Made by a program: the position numbers and the translations under genes. A stretch of DNA of 64,000 nucleotides from Mesorhizobium japonicum MAFF 303099 (GTDB lineage Bacteria; Pseudomonadota; Alphaproteobacteria; Rhizobiales; Rhizobiaceae), in assembly GCF_000009625.1 (NCBI RefSeq), contig NC_002678.2, positions 5,240,001 to 5,304,000 of the forward strand, given 5' to 3'. Below the pieces are notes generated by a model that was given only the letters and a program-made list of their open reading frames with translations, did no database searches and had not been told where the DNA came from. This document shows, one piece after another, positions 48,540 through 58,152 of this stretch (position 1 is its first letter; the number at the start of each line of letters is the position of its first letter).

Positions 48540-50038
48540 CGGTAGAGCTGCGCTTCGTCGCGCAGGTAGTTGTCGAGCGTCCCGTTGCCGCCTTTGCCGG
48601 TGATGTCGACCAGTTCGACGTAGATGTTCTTCCCGTCCTTGATAGGCTCGGTGATGAAGAAGCTACCGAACCTCCTGACCGGAATCCCCGTCTGGCGGCC
48701 GTTGAAATTCGTGCCCGAAGCCTGAAGCGCATTGCAGTCCAGGATTGCGCCGTAAAGCAACCGGCGGTCTGGGATCGAGATCGGAGTGCCTGCCGCAGCG
48801 GGTGGGATACCCGTTTCGCCACCGACCGCAGGATCCTGATAGATATTGTTGTCGATCTCGTAGCGATAGACTTCATAACGTGTCGGGAGATTGGTGCCGG
48901 TTCCTGATAGCGCCGCTGGCACGGCACGTGTGGGATGATTGGCGGCCCAGTAGCGCGCGAAATTCCAGTCACCGGCGCCCATGCGGCCGCCCATCAAGGT
49001 GCAGTTGCCGGCGATCTGGCACGAATCGCGCTCAAGCCCGACACCTTTCGTCGGGTCTGTTTCATAGTTGACCTTGTTGCTCTTGACGAACTGGCTGCCG
49101 TTTTTGGCGCCCTTGCGCACATTGACCGCGGGTCCATCCGAGTAGTTTGACGAATCGATGCCAAAGCGCGAGTTGATACCGTTCTCTACAGGCCCGGCAT
49201 TCTGGCCCGGCTCGGTGTCGACGCCGTCACGCGAATAGCAATTCTGTGGCTTGGAGTCGGCGAGCATTTGTTCGAGTTTATTGGCGCCGTTGCCGAACGG
49301 AGAAGACAGGAAAGCGAAGTTGCCGGGAAAATAGGATCCGTCGCCGCGCAGCACGATCTGCCGGCGGCGGTATTGCCTGGTTTGTGCCGCCTGCTCCAGC
49401 GTGACGCCGCCGGTGATGCTTGTGTCCTCATACGGGTTGCACATGAAAACGGGTGTGTAATCGCAGACGCCCGATGTGAACCCGGCAGTCGCCTTGGCAG
49501 CGACGTTGAAGCTGTTACTGGCCGCATTGCCCGTCAGGAACGACGCCGGGAATATCGCGGCGAAACCGGTCGGCGCCACCGTCACTTCGACGAATACGGT
49601 TTCATCTTCGCCGATGGATTGCGTAGCATTGGCATAGTTTGCACTGCTGACCGGAGTTGCGTCCGACGCAGGTATGGTCTTCAGGAAGCACCACGAAATG
49701 TTGCCGGCGCTGTTGCAGCGTGCGGTGCCGCCTGGTTGCCCTGATGTCAAGGTGAACCGGCCATTGGTGCCAACGGTCGAGAATGCGGCCTGGTTGGTAA
49801 CTAGTGTCGCCATGGCGCGTTCGGCTCTGGCCCATGAACCGGGCAAGCCATCGAGCTCGGCGGCTCCAGCCAATGCAAAGGCGTCCGCCGCCTTCTGCAA
49901 ATCATTGTGCAAATTGTTGACCCGGCTCATGTCGATGGCCAACAGGGAAAAGCCGATAAGCGCCGGCAGCGTGACGCTGACGAGGATCAGCGCTATTCCC
50001 CTTTGATCGTGCCAGAACGCGCGAATGGTCCGCAGCAT
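48536..50038 (-). CDS. TadG-like pilus assembly protein (500 aa)
   Basis: N-terminal pseudopilin-like helix QRGIALILVSVTLPALIGFSLLAIDMSR followed by a helical stalk and a large secreted domain (N-rich, several Cys). Putative minor pilin of the Tad system. Clean length and position between the small lipoprotein and TadE genes. Confidence 0.85.
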   Translation of the reverse strand: MLRTIRAFWHDQRGIALILVSVTLPALIGFSLLAIDMSRVNNLHNDLQKAADAFALAGAAELDGLPGSWARAERAMATLVTNQAAFSTVGTNGRFTLTSGQPGGTARCNSAGNISWCFLKTIPASDATPVSSANYANATQSIGEDETVFVEVTVAPTGFAAIFPASFLTGNAASNSFNVAAKATAGFTSGVCDYTPVFMCNPYEDTSITGGVTLEQAAQTRQYRRRQIVLRGDGSYFPGNFAFLSSPFGNGANKLEQMLADSKPQNCYSRDGVDTEPGQNAGPVENGINSRFGIDSSNYSDGPAVNVRKGAKNGSQFVKSNKVNYETDPTKGVGLERDSCQIAGNCTLMGGRMGAGDWNFARYWAANHPTRAVPAALSGTGTNLPTRYEVYRYEIDNNIYQDPAVGGETGIPPAAAGTPISIPDRRLLYGAILDCNALQASGTNFNGRQTGIPVRRFGSFFITEPIKDGKNIYVELVDITGKGGNGTLDNYLRDEAQLYR

Positions 50039-50115
50039 GGCCTTACTCTTTGCTCCCCTGACGCCAGGTTCCCTCGTTTGGCCTGGCGCACTGAAACCGC
50101 ATCCTTCTGTTCAGT

Positions 50116-50424
50116 TTACGGCGTTGTGTTCGTCGTCACACCCGACCCCGCCCCGCCGACATTGACCGTGATGGCAGGCGGTGGCGGCGGCGGTGGTGGA
50201 AATCTGTAGTTGTTGGCAACAGCGGCTGCGCGCGCACCATCGCCTCCTATGTGTGTATTCCTGGAGGCCGGGTTGAACGGATCGACTGTCTGCAGAAGCG
50301 AATTGTGCCTCTGCGAGTCGCCCGCGGCCAAGGTCACTGAATCGTAGTGATTCAGATAGTCCGCGGCGCAGCCCGCCAGCAGGCCGGAGCAAAGAATGAG
50401 GATCAAGGCGCTATTTCTTGACAT
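50116..50424 (-). CDS. Small lipoprotein at the CpaD position (102 aa)
   Basis: Lipobox LLAGC at residues 15-19, then a conserved-looking ADYLNHYDSVTLAAGDSQRHN and a run of eight prolines before a Gly/Thr tail. It overlaps the cpaC stop by 14 bp. CpaD pilotins are usually about 200 residues; this one is half that length, so it is either a short CpaD or a separate lipoprotein. Confidence 0.7.
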   Translation of the reverse strand: MSRNSALILILCSGLLAGCAADYLNHYDSVTLAAGDSQRHNSLLQTVDPFNPASRNTHIGGDGARAAAVANNYRFPPPPPPPPAITVNVGGAGSGVTTNTTP

Positions 50425-51856
50425 AGAGCATCTTGTCCTTCGATTTAAAGTTCAACATGTGGCCATAGGGGCCGGTGACGCCGTCGCCCGTTTCATATCT
50501 CCGGATCATGTCCTTGTTCACCTCGAGCTGACCGAGCACGAAGAATTCCGGGTCATTGGCGGGCCGTGTCTTGTCGAAGGGTGTCGCCAGCTGCTCGCCA
50601 GGCTTCACCGGCCGCACGATGTGCGGCGTGACGATGACGACCAGTTCCGTCTCTTCCTTCTGGTTGCTCGAATTGCGGAACAGCGTCCCGATCACCGGCA
50701 CCTGGCCGAGCCATGGCACCTGGTTCTGCAACTTGGTGGTCCTGCTGGACAGGAGCCCGCCGACCGCGAAGCTCTGGCCGTCGCGCAATTCGACGACGGT
50801 GGACAGTTTGCGGTTGGTGAAAATCGGGTCGCCGGCGGTGGTGAAGCCGTTCAGGTCGCTGACTTCCGGCGCCAGGTTCATATGGATCTTGCCGTCGTCG
50901 AGTACGACCGGCGTGAACAGAAGATTGACGCCGAATTGCTTGTAGACAATGCTGATCTCGCCGTTCTTGTCGAGAGTTCGGATAGGAACTTCACCACCGG
51001 CGTTGAAGCTTGCCTGCTCGCCGGAGAGCGTGGTGAGATTGGGATTGGCAAGCGTGCGCACCGCGCCCTTGGCCTCGAGCGCCTCGATGTACAGATCGAC
51101 CTTGATATTGTTGTCTATGACGCGGGTGAGCAGCGCGCCGAAGGGAGTCGAGGTGGACAGGAGGTCGCTGAGAAAACCGCCGGTGCCGAGCACCACGTTG
51201 TCCTTGTCGACGGCGGCAATCCCGGTTCCGACGATGGTCGTGCTCCTGCTGTTGTTGCTCCTGATCGACACGCCGAGATCGCGGCCAGCGTTGCGCTTGG
51301 CTTCGAGAATGCGGACTTCGAGATTGACTTGCTGGCTGTCGTCGATCGTGACGGAATTGATGATGTCGTCGGGACCGTATTGCTTGGCCACTTCCAGGAT
51401 GGCCGCCATCGTGACGCCGTCCTTGACATGACCGCCAAGCCTGACCCTGCCATTGACCGAGGCGACTTCGATGCGCGACCTTGGCGCCACCTGGCGGATC
51501 GCCTGCGCCATGTCGCTGACGTCGACGCCGACCTCAATCTGGATGACGCCGAGCGAGCGCTTTTCAGGTGAGAACAGATTGACCGTGGTGGTGCCGGCAC
51601 CCTTGCCGATGACATAGAGCGTGCGGTCGGTCATCGGCTGCGCGTCGGCGATTTTTTCGTCACCGACGACGATATCGCCAAGGGTGGCGTTCACCGCGAT
51701 CGTCACCGACTGCGACATCGGCAGGAAAACGCGATGAACGCTGGGGTTCGACACATCGATGAAGCGGTCTGCGGCATCGGCCACGAGACTCCACGTTGGT
51801 AGCGTCGCGAAACAGGACAGCGCGACCGCAGCCATCCTCACCCAAAACCCCTGCAT
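50411..51856 (-). CDS. cpaC: CpaC/RcpA outer-membrane secretin (481 aa)
   Basis: Type II/IV-like secretin of the Tad pilus. Signal peptide, N-terminal BON/N domains, and the secretin core with VPIRTLDKNGEISIVYKQFGVNLLFTPVV and ETELVVIVTPHIVRP. Full length. Confidence 0.93.
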   Translation of the reverse strand: MQGFWVRMAAVALSCFATLPTWSLVADAADRFIDVSNPSVHRVFLPMSQSVTIAVNATLGDIVVGDEKIADAQPMTDRTLYVIGKGAGTTTVNLFSPEKRSLGVIQIEVGVDVSDMAQAIRQVAPRSRIEVASVNGRVRLGGHVKDGVTMAAILEVAKQYGPDDIINSVTIDDSQQVNLEVRILEAKRNAGRDLGVSIRSNNSRSTTIVGTGIAAVDKDNVVLGTGGFLSDLLSTSTPFGALLTRVIDNNIKVDLYIEALEAKGAVRTLANPNLTTLSGEQASFNAGGEVPIRTLDKNGEISIVYKQFGVNLLFTPVVLDDGKIHMNLAPEVSDLNGFTTAGDPIFTNRKLSTVVELRDGQSFAVGGLLSSRTTKLQNQVPWLGQVPVIGTLFRNSSNQKEETELVVIVTPHIVRPVKPGEQLATPFDKTRPANDPEFFVLGQLEVNKDMIRRYETGDGVTGPYGHMLNFKSKDKMLYVKK

Positions 51857-51903
51857 CCCCGTCTCCCCGATTGCAGCCTCATTTTTTTAGCTGCGCCTTT
51901 ATA

Positions 51904-52968
51904 TCATGGCTGTCGCGGCACGTCATATGTCTCGAGCTTCACCCCTCGAAAAACGCCCACGGTGGCACGCGACGGCGGCTCGGGTGTGACATATTTGACG
52001 ACTTCCCGCACTTCCGGCGCGGAGGCCACCGCCGGAGCCGGCTTGACCTTGCCCAACTCGTCGAGCTTGCTACCCACTCGCTCCACGGCCTGTGCCAATC
52101 CTGCGATCTTCTCGTCGGCGCGCTTCTGCGCATCTTCCGCGCGCTGACGATCGGCCGCGGCAGCAGCATCGGCCGCAGCCTGCTTGGCGAGTTCGGCTTG
52201 CTTTTTGGCGACGTCGGCCGGCATTTCGCCGGTCAGGTCGGAAAGCGTCACCCGCTCCGTCGTTTCGCCCTTGCTGGCGGCGGCCTGGCGAAGCGCCAGC
52301 GACAATTGGCCGGCGCCTGCCGCCAGGGTCAGCTTCTGCGCGTCCTTGGTGCTGGCCTCGAGCGTCACCGATTTGACGACGGTCGGGCTGTCCTTGCTTT
52401 CGTCGGCCACCTGGTCGACCGCGAGCACCCTCATGCCTTGCAGCAGCACGTCGACAAAACTTTGATCCGCGCCATCGTCGCTTCGCACGGTCCGCGTCAG
52501 CAGCACGTCCACCCGGTCTCCCGGGAAGACGAAGCCGGCGACGCCAAGCACGTCGTTGACGCGGATGGACACGGCCTTCATGCCTTCGCCGAGCACCGCC
52601 GAAAGCGTGGCGCGCTGGCCCGGGCCGGTGATCTTGGTGGCGAGTACCGGTTCATTGACGCCGATCGCCTGCAATGCCTGCTTGGGGGCTGCGCCAGGGA
52701 GGACGTCTTTCGTCAGGAGTTCTTCCGTTGTCTTGAAGGCACCGGCCGGAACCGCGCCCGCCGGCCATGCGACTTCGCGCAACTTGTCGGCGGACAGCGT
52801 GTCGCCGAACTTCAGCGCCACCGCGGCCACCACGACCGTATCGCGCTGGATATCATTCGTCTGCGCAATCGCGCTGCGCTGATTGGCCAGCCAGATGTTG
52901 GCGAGCACCACTGCAAGCACGCCGAACACGCCGGCGAGGACGATCATGATGACGGTATTTGCGCGCAT
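51904..52968 (-). CDS. cpaB: CpaB/RcpC pilus assembly protein (354 aa)
   Basis: N-terminal anchor (about residues 7-28), SAF-type domain (LREVAWPAGAVPAGAF, AVSIRVNDVLGVAGFVFPGDRVDVLLT) and a long Ala/Lys-rich coiled-coil C-terminal part. Located between the pilin and secretin genes as usual. Confidence 0.92.
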   Translation of the reverse strand: MRANTVIMIVLAGVFGVLAVVLANIWLANQRSAIAQTNDIQRDTVVVAAVALKFGDTLSADKLREVAWPAGAVPAGAFKTTEELLTKDVLPGAAPKQALQAIGVNEPVLATKITGPGQRATLSAVLGEGMKAVSIRVNDVLGVAGFVFPGDRVDVLLTRTVRSDDGADQSFVDVLLQGMRVLAVDQVADESKDSPTVVKSVTLEASTKDAQKLTLAAGAGQLSLALRQAAASKGETTERVTLSDLTGEMPADVAKKQAELAKQAAADAAAAADRQRAEDAQKRADEKIAGLAQAVERVGSKLDELGKVKPAPAVASAPEVREVVKYVTPEPPSRATVGVFRGVKLETYDVPRQP

Positions 52969-53031
52969 AACCCCAACCCACTCAATCGACTACGTGCCCC
53001 CCCAAGGGTCGCCTGTCTCCGGTTGAAAAGA

Positions 53032-53064
53032 GGCAGGCCCAAGCATTTTGCGCCAAGGCCTGCC
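53032..53064 (-). terminator. 3' hairpin after the first pilin gene
   Basis: Minus strand GGCAGGCC / 17-nt loop / GGCCTGCC followed by TCTTTTC, 8 nt past the pilin stop. Acts as attenuator between the abundant pilin mRNA and cpaB. Confidence 0.65.
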
Positions 53065-53072
53065 GAGTGTCA

Positions 53073-53261
53073 CTAAGCGGCAGTAGCGGTAGTAAGTGTC
53101 GAGTTAAGTGTCGTCCACTGCCCGCTCACCCATGTGCCGACCAAAATAACGGTCGCTATTACGGCTACCGTGATGATGCCGAGCAAGACTGTATATTCGA
53201 CCATGGCAGCGCCGTTCTCATCATCGCGGAACTGCCTGGCCATAGTCATGAACTTACTCAT
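53073..53261 (-). CDS. Flp/Fap-type pilin (62 aa)
   Basis: Major Tad pilin precursor. Leader MSKFMTMARQFRDDENG is cleaved before AAMVEYTVLLGII, with the Glu-Tyr pair at +5/+6. ATG 53261 has AGGGAG upstream; GTG 53270 is less likely. Nearly identical to the pilin at 53494 except for a few conservative changes. Confidence 0.95.
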   Translation of the reverse strand: MSKFMTMARQFRDDENGAAMVEYTVLLGIITVAVIATVILVGTWVSGQWTTLNSTLTTATAA

Positions 53262-53454
53262 GCCAATCACTCCCTTTGGAGATTTAAACCCGACGAGACG
53301 AGCCGAGGATGACGTCCATACTCAAGCATCCCCCCGCAACCCTCAAGTCGACAGGCAGCACGCCAACCACTATTTCAGTATTTGCGCGTATGCTGACTGC
53401 CAACTGCCAACCAACTGATATGCACGCAGACGGCGTCTACCTTCTGGTGAGAGC

Positions 53455-53487
53455 GGCGGGCCCAAGCCTTTTCAGTTCAGGCCCGCC
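53455..53487 (-). terminator. 3' hairpin after the second pilin gene
   Basis: Minus strand GGCGGGCC / 17-nt loop / GGCCCGCC, 6 nt past the stop; same position and length as the hairpin after the other pilin gene but without a T-run. Confidence 0.55.
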
Positions 53488-53493
53488 AGAGAA

Positions 53494-53679
53494 CTACGCC
53501 GTAGCAGTCGTAAGGGCGGAATTCAGCGCCGTCCATCTGCCGCTGACCCAGGTGCCGACCAGCACCACCGTGGCGATGACCGCAACCGTGATGATGCCTA
53601 GCAGCACCGTATATTCGACCATGGCAGCGCCGTTTTCGTCATCGCGGAACTGCCGGGTCATCGTCATGAGCTTCTTCAT
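53494..53679 (-). CDS. Flp/Fap-type pilin (61 aa)
   Basis: Second pilin, MKKLMTMTRQFRDDENG leader then AAMVEYTVLLGII with the conserved Glu-Tyr. RBS AAAGGGAG 7 nt before ATG 53679. Upstream lies a CtrA-type site at 53798-53812; this promoter probably drives both pilin genes. Confidence 0.95.
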   Translation of the reverse strand: MKKLMTMTRQFRDDENGAAMVEYTVLLGIITVAVIATVVLVGTWVSGRWTALNSALTTATA

Positions 53680-53797
53680 GTCAATTTCTCCCTTTGGAGG
53701 TTGAACCCGACGAGACAGAGCCAAGGATGTACCCCATACCCAAGCATCCCCCGTCATCTCGATCCTAGGTCCCGAGAAATTGCGGAGTCAAACGGGA

Positions 53798-53812
53798 TTA
53801 ATGGTTCCTTAA
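53798..53812. promoter_or_regulatory. CtrA-type binding site upstream of pilin genes
   Basis: TTAA-N7-TTAA, exact match to the CtrA consensus, centred about 125 bp before the pilin start. A CtrA half-site TTAACCAT occurs at 53894-53901. The AT-richer interval 53680-54219 holds no gene and carries the divergent promoters of the two pilus arms. Confidence 0.6.
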
Positions 53813-54219
53813 CTTTCCAATACATGAACTCTCGAGTTCGGCGCGACGTTAAATTCCATCAAGAGCTTGATTCTTCTAATTTTTCAAGCGCCCTTAACCA
53901 TTCGTTCATATTTATGGCGTCGGCCTAATAAAGGCATAGCTACTTTAGCAGCATTGCATATTCCTTTATATCTAAGGGGTTATAGCCAATTATGGAATGG
54001 ATTCCCGTGTCGGAGCACGCAAGGGCCATAGGGCACTGCAAAGCTTAGTGCGCCACTCGCGTTTGGCGCCACGAAGGTCGGAAATAAAAACGATATTTTT
54101 TGGCGCCGCTTCTTAACTATGTTGAAAGTATTGCCTTGGCGTGAGGCGTCCCGGCGCTTGTGCGGCGCTTGGTTAACGTTTAGTTTCCGCTAATATGCGC
54201 TGGAGGGGTATAAGGGATT

Positions 54220-55605
54220 ATGCTGGGGCGGTTCATCAAGGGTGGCGAGACGCGGATCGAGCCAAGAGTGGAGTCGATAGCGGTTGTCCCCGTTGCCAAT
54301 GGGGCCTCGCCTGTCGCCGATCTCGAACCGCATGGCGACGAGTTCCTGGCGCTGAAAGTCGATCTGCATCGACATCTCATTGATCGCTTCAACCTCGCGT
54401 CGCTCGAAACTGCGTCGAAGGACGAGATCCTGAACGAAATCCGTCCGATCGTGCGCGAATTCGTGCGCGGTCGCAACGTTCCGCTGAACGCGCGCGAACT
54501 CGATCAGCTGACCAGCGACACGGCAGACGAAATGCTAGGCCTGGGGCCGATCGAGCCATTGCTGAAGGACGATTCGATTGCAGACATTCTGATCAATACC
54601 CACAAGCGTGTCTTCATCGAGCGATATGGCGTGATCGAGGAAACCGCGATCCGCTTCCGCGACGAGGCCCATCTCCTGCGCGTCATCAACAAGATCGTCT
54701 CGGCGATAGGCCGGCGTGTCGACGAATCGGTACCGATGGTCGATGCCCGGCTAGCAGACGGCTCACGCGTTAACATCGCGGTGCGGCCGATCTCAGTGGA
54801 CGGTCCGCTGGTCTCCATCCGTAAATTTTCCAAGAACCCTTATTCTCTCGAACGTCTGATGGCGTTCAACTCGATCCGACAGCCGATGGTCGATCTGCTT
54901 CGCATCGCGGTACAGTCGCGCAAGTCGATCCTGGTTTCCGGCGGCACCGGCAGCGGCAAGACGACCTTGCTCAACGCGTTGTCCAGCTACATCCCGTCGA
55001 GGGAACGCCTGATCACCATCGAGGATGCGGCGGAACTGCAACTGCAGCAACCGCATGTCGGACGGCTGGAGACGCGCCCGCCCAATGTCGAGGGCAAAGG
55101 CGAGGTTCGCCAGCGCGAACTGCTCAAGAACGCACTGCGCATGCGACCGGACCGCATCATCGTCGGCGAGGTGCGCGGCGAGGAGGCCTTCGATATGCTG
55201 CAGGCCATGAACACCGGCCATGAAGGCTCGATGACAACCATCCACGCCAACACGCCCCGCGATGCGATCTCGCGGCTCGAGCAGATGGTCGGCATGGCCG
55301 GCATGCCGATGACCAACGATTCCATTCGCGCGCAGATCGCCTCGGCCATCGATATCATCGTACAGACACAACGGCTCTCGGACGGCGGCAGGCGCGTCAC
55401 TTCCATATCGGAACTGACCGGCATGGAAGGCAACGTTGTCCAGCTTCAGGAAATCTATCACTTCGTTCGCCGCGATGTCCGCGCCGATGGCACGATTGTC
55501 GGCGAATTTCGCGCCACCGGTGTACGGCCGCGTTTTGCCACTGAAGCCGCGGCAATGGGGTATCATTTCGCAAAAGATGCGTTCAATCCGCAGGTTCCAC
55601 TTTGA
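54220..55605 (+). CDS. cpaF: CpaF/TadA pilus assembly ATPase (461 aa)
   Basis: Cytoplasmic motor of the Tad pilus. Walker [16 protein letters not shown], Asp box [11 protein letters not shown], Walker [17 protein letters not shown] and His box [15 protein letters not shown] are complete. Its stop overlaps the next ATG (TGATG). Confidence 0.96.
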   Translation: MLGRFIKGGETRIEPRVESIAVVPVANGASPVADLEPHGDEFLALKVDLHRHLIDRFNLASLETASKDEILNEIRPIVREFVRGRNVPLNARELDQLTSDTADEMLGLGPIEPLLKDDSIADILINTHKRVFIERYGVIEETAIRFRDEAHLLRVINKIVSAIGRRVDESVPMVDARLADGSRVNIAVRPISVDGPLVSIRKFSKNPYSLERLMAFNSIRQPMVDLLRIAVQSRKSILVSGGTGSGKTTLLNALSSYIPSRERLITIEDAAELQLQQPHVGRLETRPPNVEGKGEVRQRELLKNALRMRPDRIIVGEVRGEEAFDMLQAMNTGHEGSMTTIHANTPRDAISRLEQMVGMAGMPMTNDSIRAQIASAIDIIVQTQRLSDGGRRVTSISELTGMEGNVVQLQEIYHFVRRDVRADGTIVGEFRATGVRPRFATEAAAMGYHFAKDAFNPQVPL

Positions 55606-56576
55606 TGCCGACCGGTCAGACCCTCCTCTACTTCATCTATGTGCTGGCGGCGGCATCCGTTATTCTCGCCGCCGAATCCTTCTTTCTCTCAATCGCCGGA
55701 CGGCGAGCGCGGGCAGGCATCATAAATCGACGCTTGCAGCGCCTGGGAGAAGAGAAGCCGGCCGAGCAGAGTCTGCAGGGACTGCTGCAGGAACGCGGAT
55801 TGACGGCATCGGGGGACTTCATTTTCGGCGCAATCACCCTCAACCGGCTCTATACGCAATCCGGCATCACCGGCAATCCACTGGCGTTCCTTGCTGTATT
55901 CCTGCTCGCCGGCCTCGTTTTGGCGCTCCTTTTGCCGTTGCTTCTGCACTTTTCCATCATTGTCGCCGTCATTGTCTTCCTGATTGTGGGATTTGTTCTA
56001 CCGATTCTCGTTTTACGAAGCGCCCGGGACAAACGAATCAAGAAATTTGCGGTCCAGCTTCCCGATGCACTCGATATGATCGTGCGCTCTCTGCGCGCCG
56101 GTCACCCAACGACCGTCGCGATCGCGCTGGTTGCTCGTGAAATGCCCGATCCGCTCGGCACTGAATTCGGCATCGTTTCCGACGAAATAAGTTTCGGCCT
56201 CAGTCTGGAGCAGGCTGTTCGAAAATTGTCCGAGCGGGTCGGCTTCGAGGGTCTGCATCTGCTGTCGGTTTCGCTCTCCATCCAGGCCAAGACCGGCGGT
56301 AATCTCACCGAGATACTGTCGAACCTGTCGTCGGTGTTGCGTGAACGCCGGAAATTGCGGATGAAGATCAGGGCGCTGTCGGCCGAGGGTCGCATGTCGG
56401 CCTGGATAATCTCGCTGTTTCCACTTCTGATGCTTGGCGTTCTGTCGATCGCCGCTCCAAGCTTTTACGGTGACGTCTGGGGTAACCCTATCGTTGTACC
56501 GGTGTTTGTGATCTTTGGATCTTGGGCACTGTTGGGCGACTTCATAATGTACCGAATGGTCAACTTCGATTTCTAG
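55605..56576 (+). CDS. tadB: TadB inner-membrane platform protein (323 aa)
   Basis: GspF-like membrane protein: N-terminal spans, cytoplasmic T2SSF domain (FAVQLPDALDMIVRSLRAGHPTTVAIALV, GNLTEILSNLSSVLRERRKLRMKIRALSAEGRMSA pattern) and two C-terminal spans. ATG at 55605. Confidence 0.93.
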   Translation: MPTGQTLLYFIYVLAAASVILAAESFFLSIAGRRARAGIINRRLQRLGEEKPAEQSLQGLLQERGLTASGDFIFGAITLNRLYTQSGITGNPLAFLAVFLLAGLVLALLLPLLLHFSIIVAVIVFLIVGFVLPILVLRSARDKRIKKFAVQLPDALDMIVRSLRAGHPTTVAIALVAREMPDPLGTEFGIVSDEISFGLSLEQAVRKLSERVGFEGLHLLSVSLSIQAKTGGNLTEILSNLSSVLRERRKLRMKIRALSAEGRMSAWIISLFPLLMLGVLSIAAPSFYGDVWGNPIVVPVFVIFGSWALLGDFIMYRMVNFDF

Positions 56577-57541
56577 TGGCGGACAGGGACGTGTTTACCA
56601 ATCTAGGGAATTCAGCCACGCTGTTGTCGCTCGCTATCTTCCTAGCGGCAGTGGCGCTTTTTTTGCTGGCCGCCTTTGTCCTCATCCCGGTTTTCCAGAC
56701 AAGGAAGCTGGTCACACAAACCCTTTTGGCCGAGGGGATCACCAATCGCCGCTCGCTCCATGCCCAGCAGGAGCTCAACAGGATTTCCGCGCAGCGGCCG
56801 GTCGATGCCTATTTCCGCGGCCTGGAAAAGGAACGCGGCGAGCCTAATGCCCTGGAAGCGAAACTGTTCCGGGCGGGGTTCTATCAAACAAGCGCACCGG
56901 TAATTTACACGCTCTCTCGCCTCGGCGCCGTCTGTATCGGCTTCCTGGCCTGTTACGCGGTTCTATCGCGGGTGTTGCCGCCGCAATTGCCGGGGTTCGT
57001 GGCGTTTGCAGGCTCAGCCTTGATCGGGCTTGGTTGCCTTGTCATTCCCAGCATTGCTCTGGACCGCTTCGAGAGCCGGCAAAAGCAGGTCTATCGGCGT
57101 GGCTTTCCCGATTTTATGGACATGATGATCACCTGTGCTGACGCAGGGATGAGCCTCGAGGCGGCCGTGGAGCGCGTCGGCGCCGAATTGGCCGGCACCC
57201 ACAAATGGCTGGGCATTCAGCTGTCGATCGTGACCCTGCAGTTGCGTGCAGGCAAACCGTTGCGCGAGGCACTGCGCGAGCTTGCCGACCGGATCGGGCT
57301 TGACGAGGCGCGCGCCCTGGCCGTTCTGTTTCGCCAATCGGAAGAGCTGGGCACCAGTCTTACAGACGCCCTGCGCATTTACAGCGACGAAATGCGCACC
57401 CAGAGAATCATGAACGCCGAGGAACGTGCCAACGCGCTGCCGGTCAAGATGATGATCCCGCTGGGACTCTGCATCTTTCCGGTCGTGATGATGGTCGTCA
57501 TGCTGCCTGTGCTCATCCGCATGAAGGGCATTTTCTTCTAA
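56576..57541 (+). CDS. tadC: TadC inner-membrane platform protein (about 321 aa)
   Basis: Second GspF-like platform protein: two N-terminal spans, FPDFMDMMITCADAGMSLEAAVERVG, RTQRIMNAEERANALPVKMMIPLGLCIFPVVM. The start is probably the GTG at 56576 overlapping the tadB stop; a GTG at 56591 is an alternative; no ATG fits. Confidence 0.92.
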   Translation: MADRDVFTNLGNSATLLSLAIFLAAVALFLLAAFVLIPVFQTRKLVTQTLLAEGITNRRSLHAQQELNRISAQRPVDAYFRGLEKERGEPNALEAKLFRAGFYQTSAPVIYTLSRLGAVCIGFLACYAVLSRVLPPQLPGFVAFAGSALIGLGCLVIPSIALDRFESRQKQVYRRGFPDFMDMMITCADAGMSLEAAVERVGAELAGTHKWLGIQLSIVTLQLRAGKPLREALRELADRIGLDEARALAVLFRQSEELGTSLTDALRIYSDEMRTQRIMNAEERANALPVKMMIPLGLCIFPVVMMVVMLPVLIRMKGIFF

Positions 57542-57593
57542 ATGTTTATATGCTTTGGTTCTAAAACGGAGTCGGGGACTCTTGGGAGACAAA

Positions 57594-58151
57594 ATGACAA
57601 GGCCAATGCGCCTCGCAGCCGTAGCCGCAGCCTGTCTGACGATGGCGCTTGCCGGTTGCCAAACGAATGGTGCGGGTAGCACCGATGGTGTCGTGCGCAC
57701 AAACGAGCCGTCGAAAGGCGACGTCACGTCGTTTGGCGATGCCTTCGATGGACTGAAAACGGTCAGCGACGTTGAGTATTACGCCTCGGACCAGGCCGTG
57801 GCCGAAGCCACGAACCAGTTCCGCGCCGAAAATTACGGCAATGCCGGTGCCTTGTTCTTCAAGGCGACGCAGCTGGCCCCCAATGACGGTGGCGCCTGGA
57901 TGGGGCTGGCCGCCTCGTGCGATCGCATCCGCCGCTTCGACCTCGCCGACCGGGCCTATGGCAAGGCTTTCAAGCTGGTTGGCGCATCAGCCGAATACTA
58001 CAACAATGTCGGTTATTCCTACCTGCTGCGCGGCAAGCTGCAGGACGCCCGCACGAGTTTCCTGAAGGCCTATGAGCTGGCGCCCAACGATCCGACGGTA
58101 GCCAACAATCTGAAGCTGCTGTCGTCGAGCGTGCAGAACATCGAGCGCTAG
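57594..58151 (+). CDS. tadD: TadD TPR lipoprotein (185 aa)
   Basis: Lipobox MALAGCQ, then about three TPR units (NYGNAGALFFKATQLAPNDGGAW, YYNNVGYSYLLRGKLQDARTSFLKAYELAPNDP). Proposed pilotin/assembly factor. GGGAG before ATG 57594. Next gene starts 2 bp after. Confidence 0.92.
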   Translation: MTRPMRLAAVAAACLTMALAGCQTNGAGSTDGVVRTNEPSKGDVTSFGDAFDGLKTVSDVEYYASDQAVAEATNQFRAENYGNAGALFFKATQLAPNDGGAWMGLAASCDRIRRFDLADRAYGKAFKLVGASAEYYNNVGYSYLLRGKLQDARTSFLKAYELAPNDPTVANNLKLLSSSVQNIER

Positions 58152-58152
58152 C

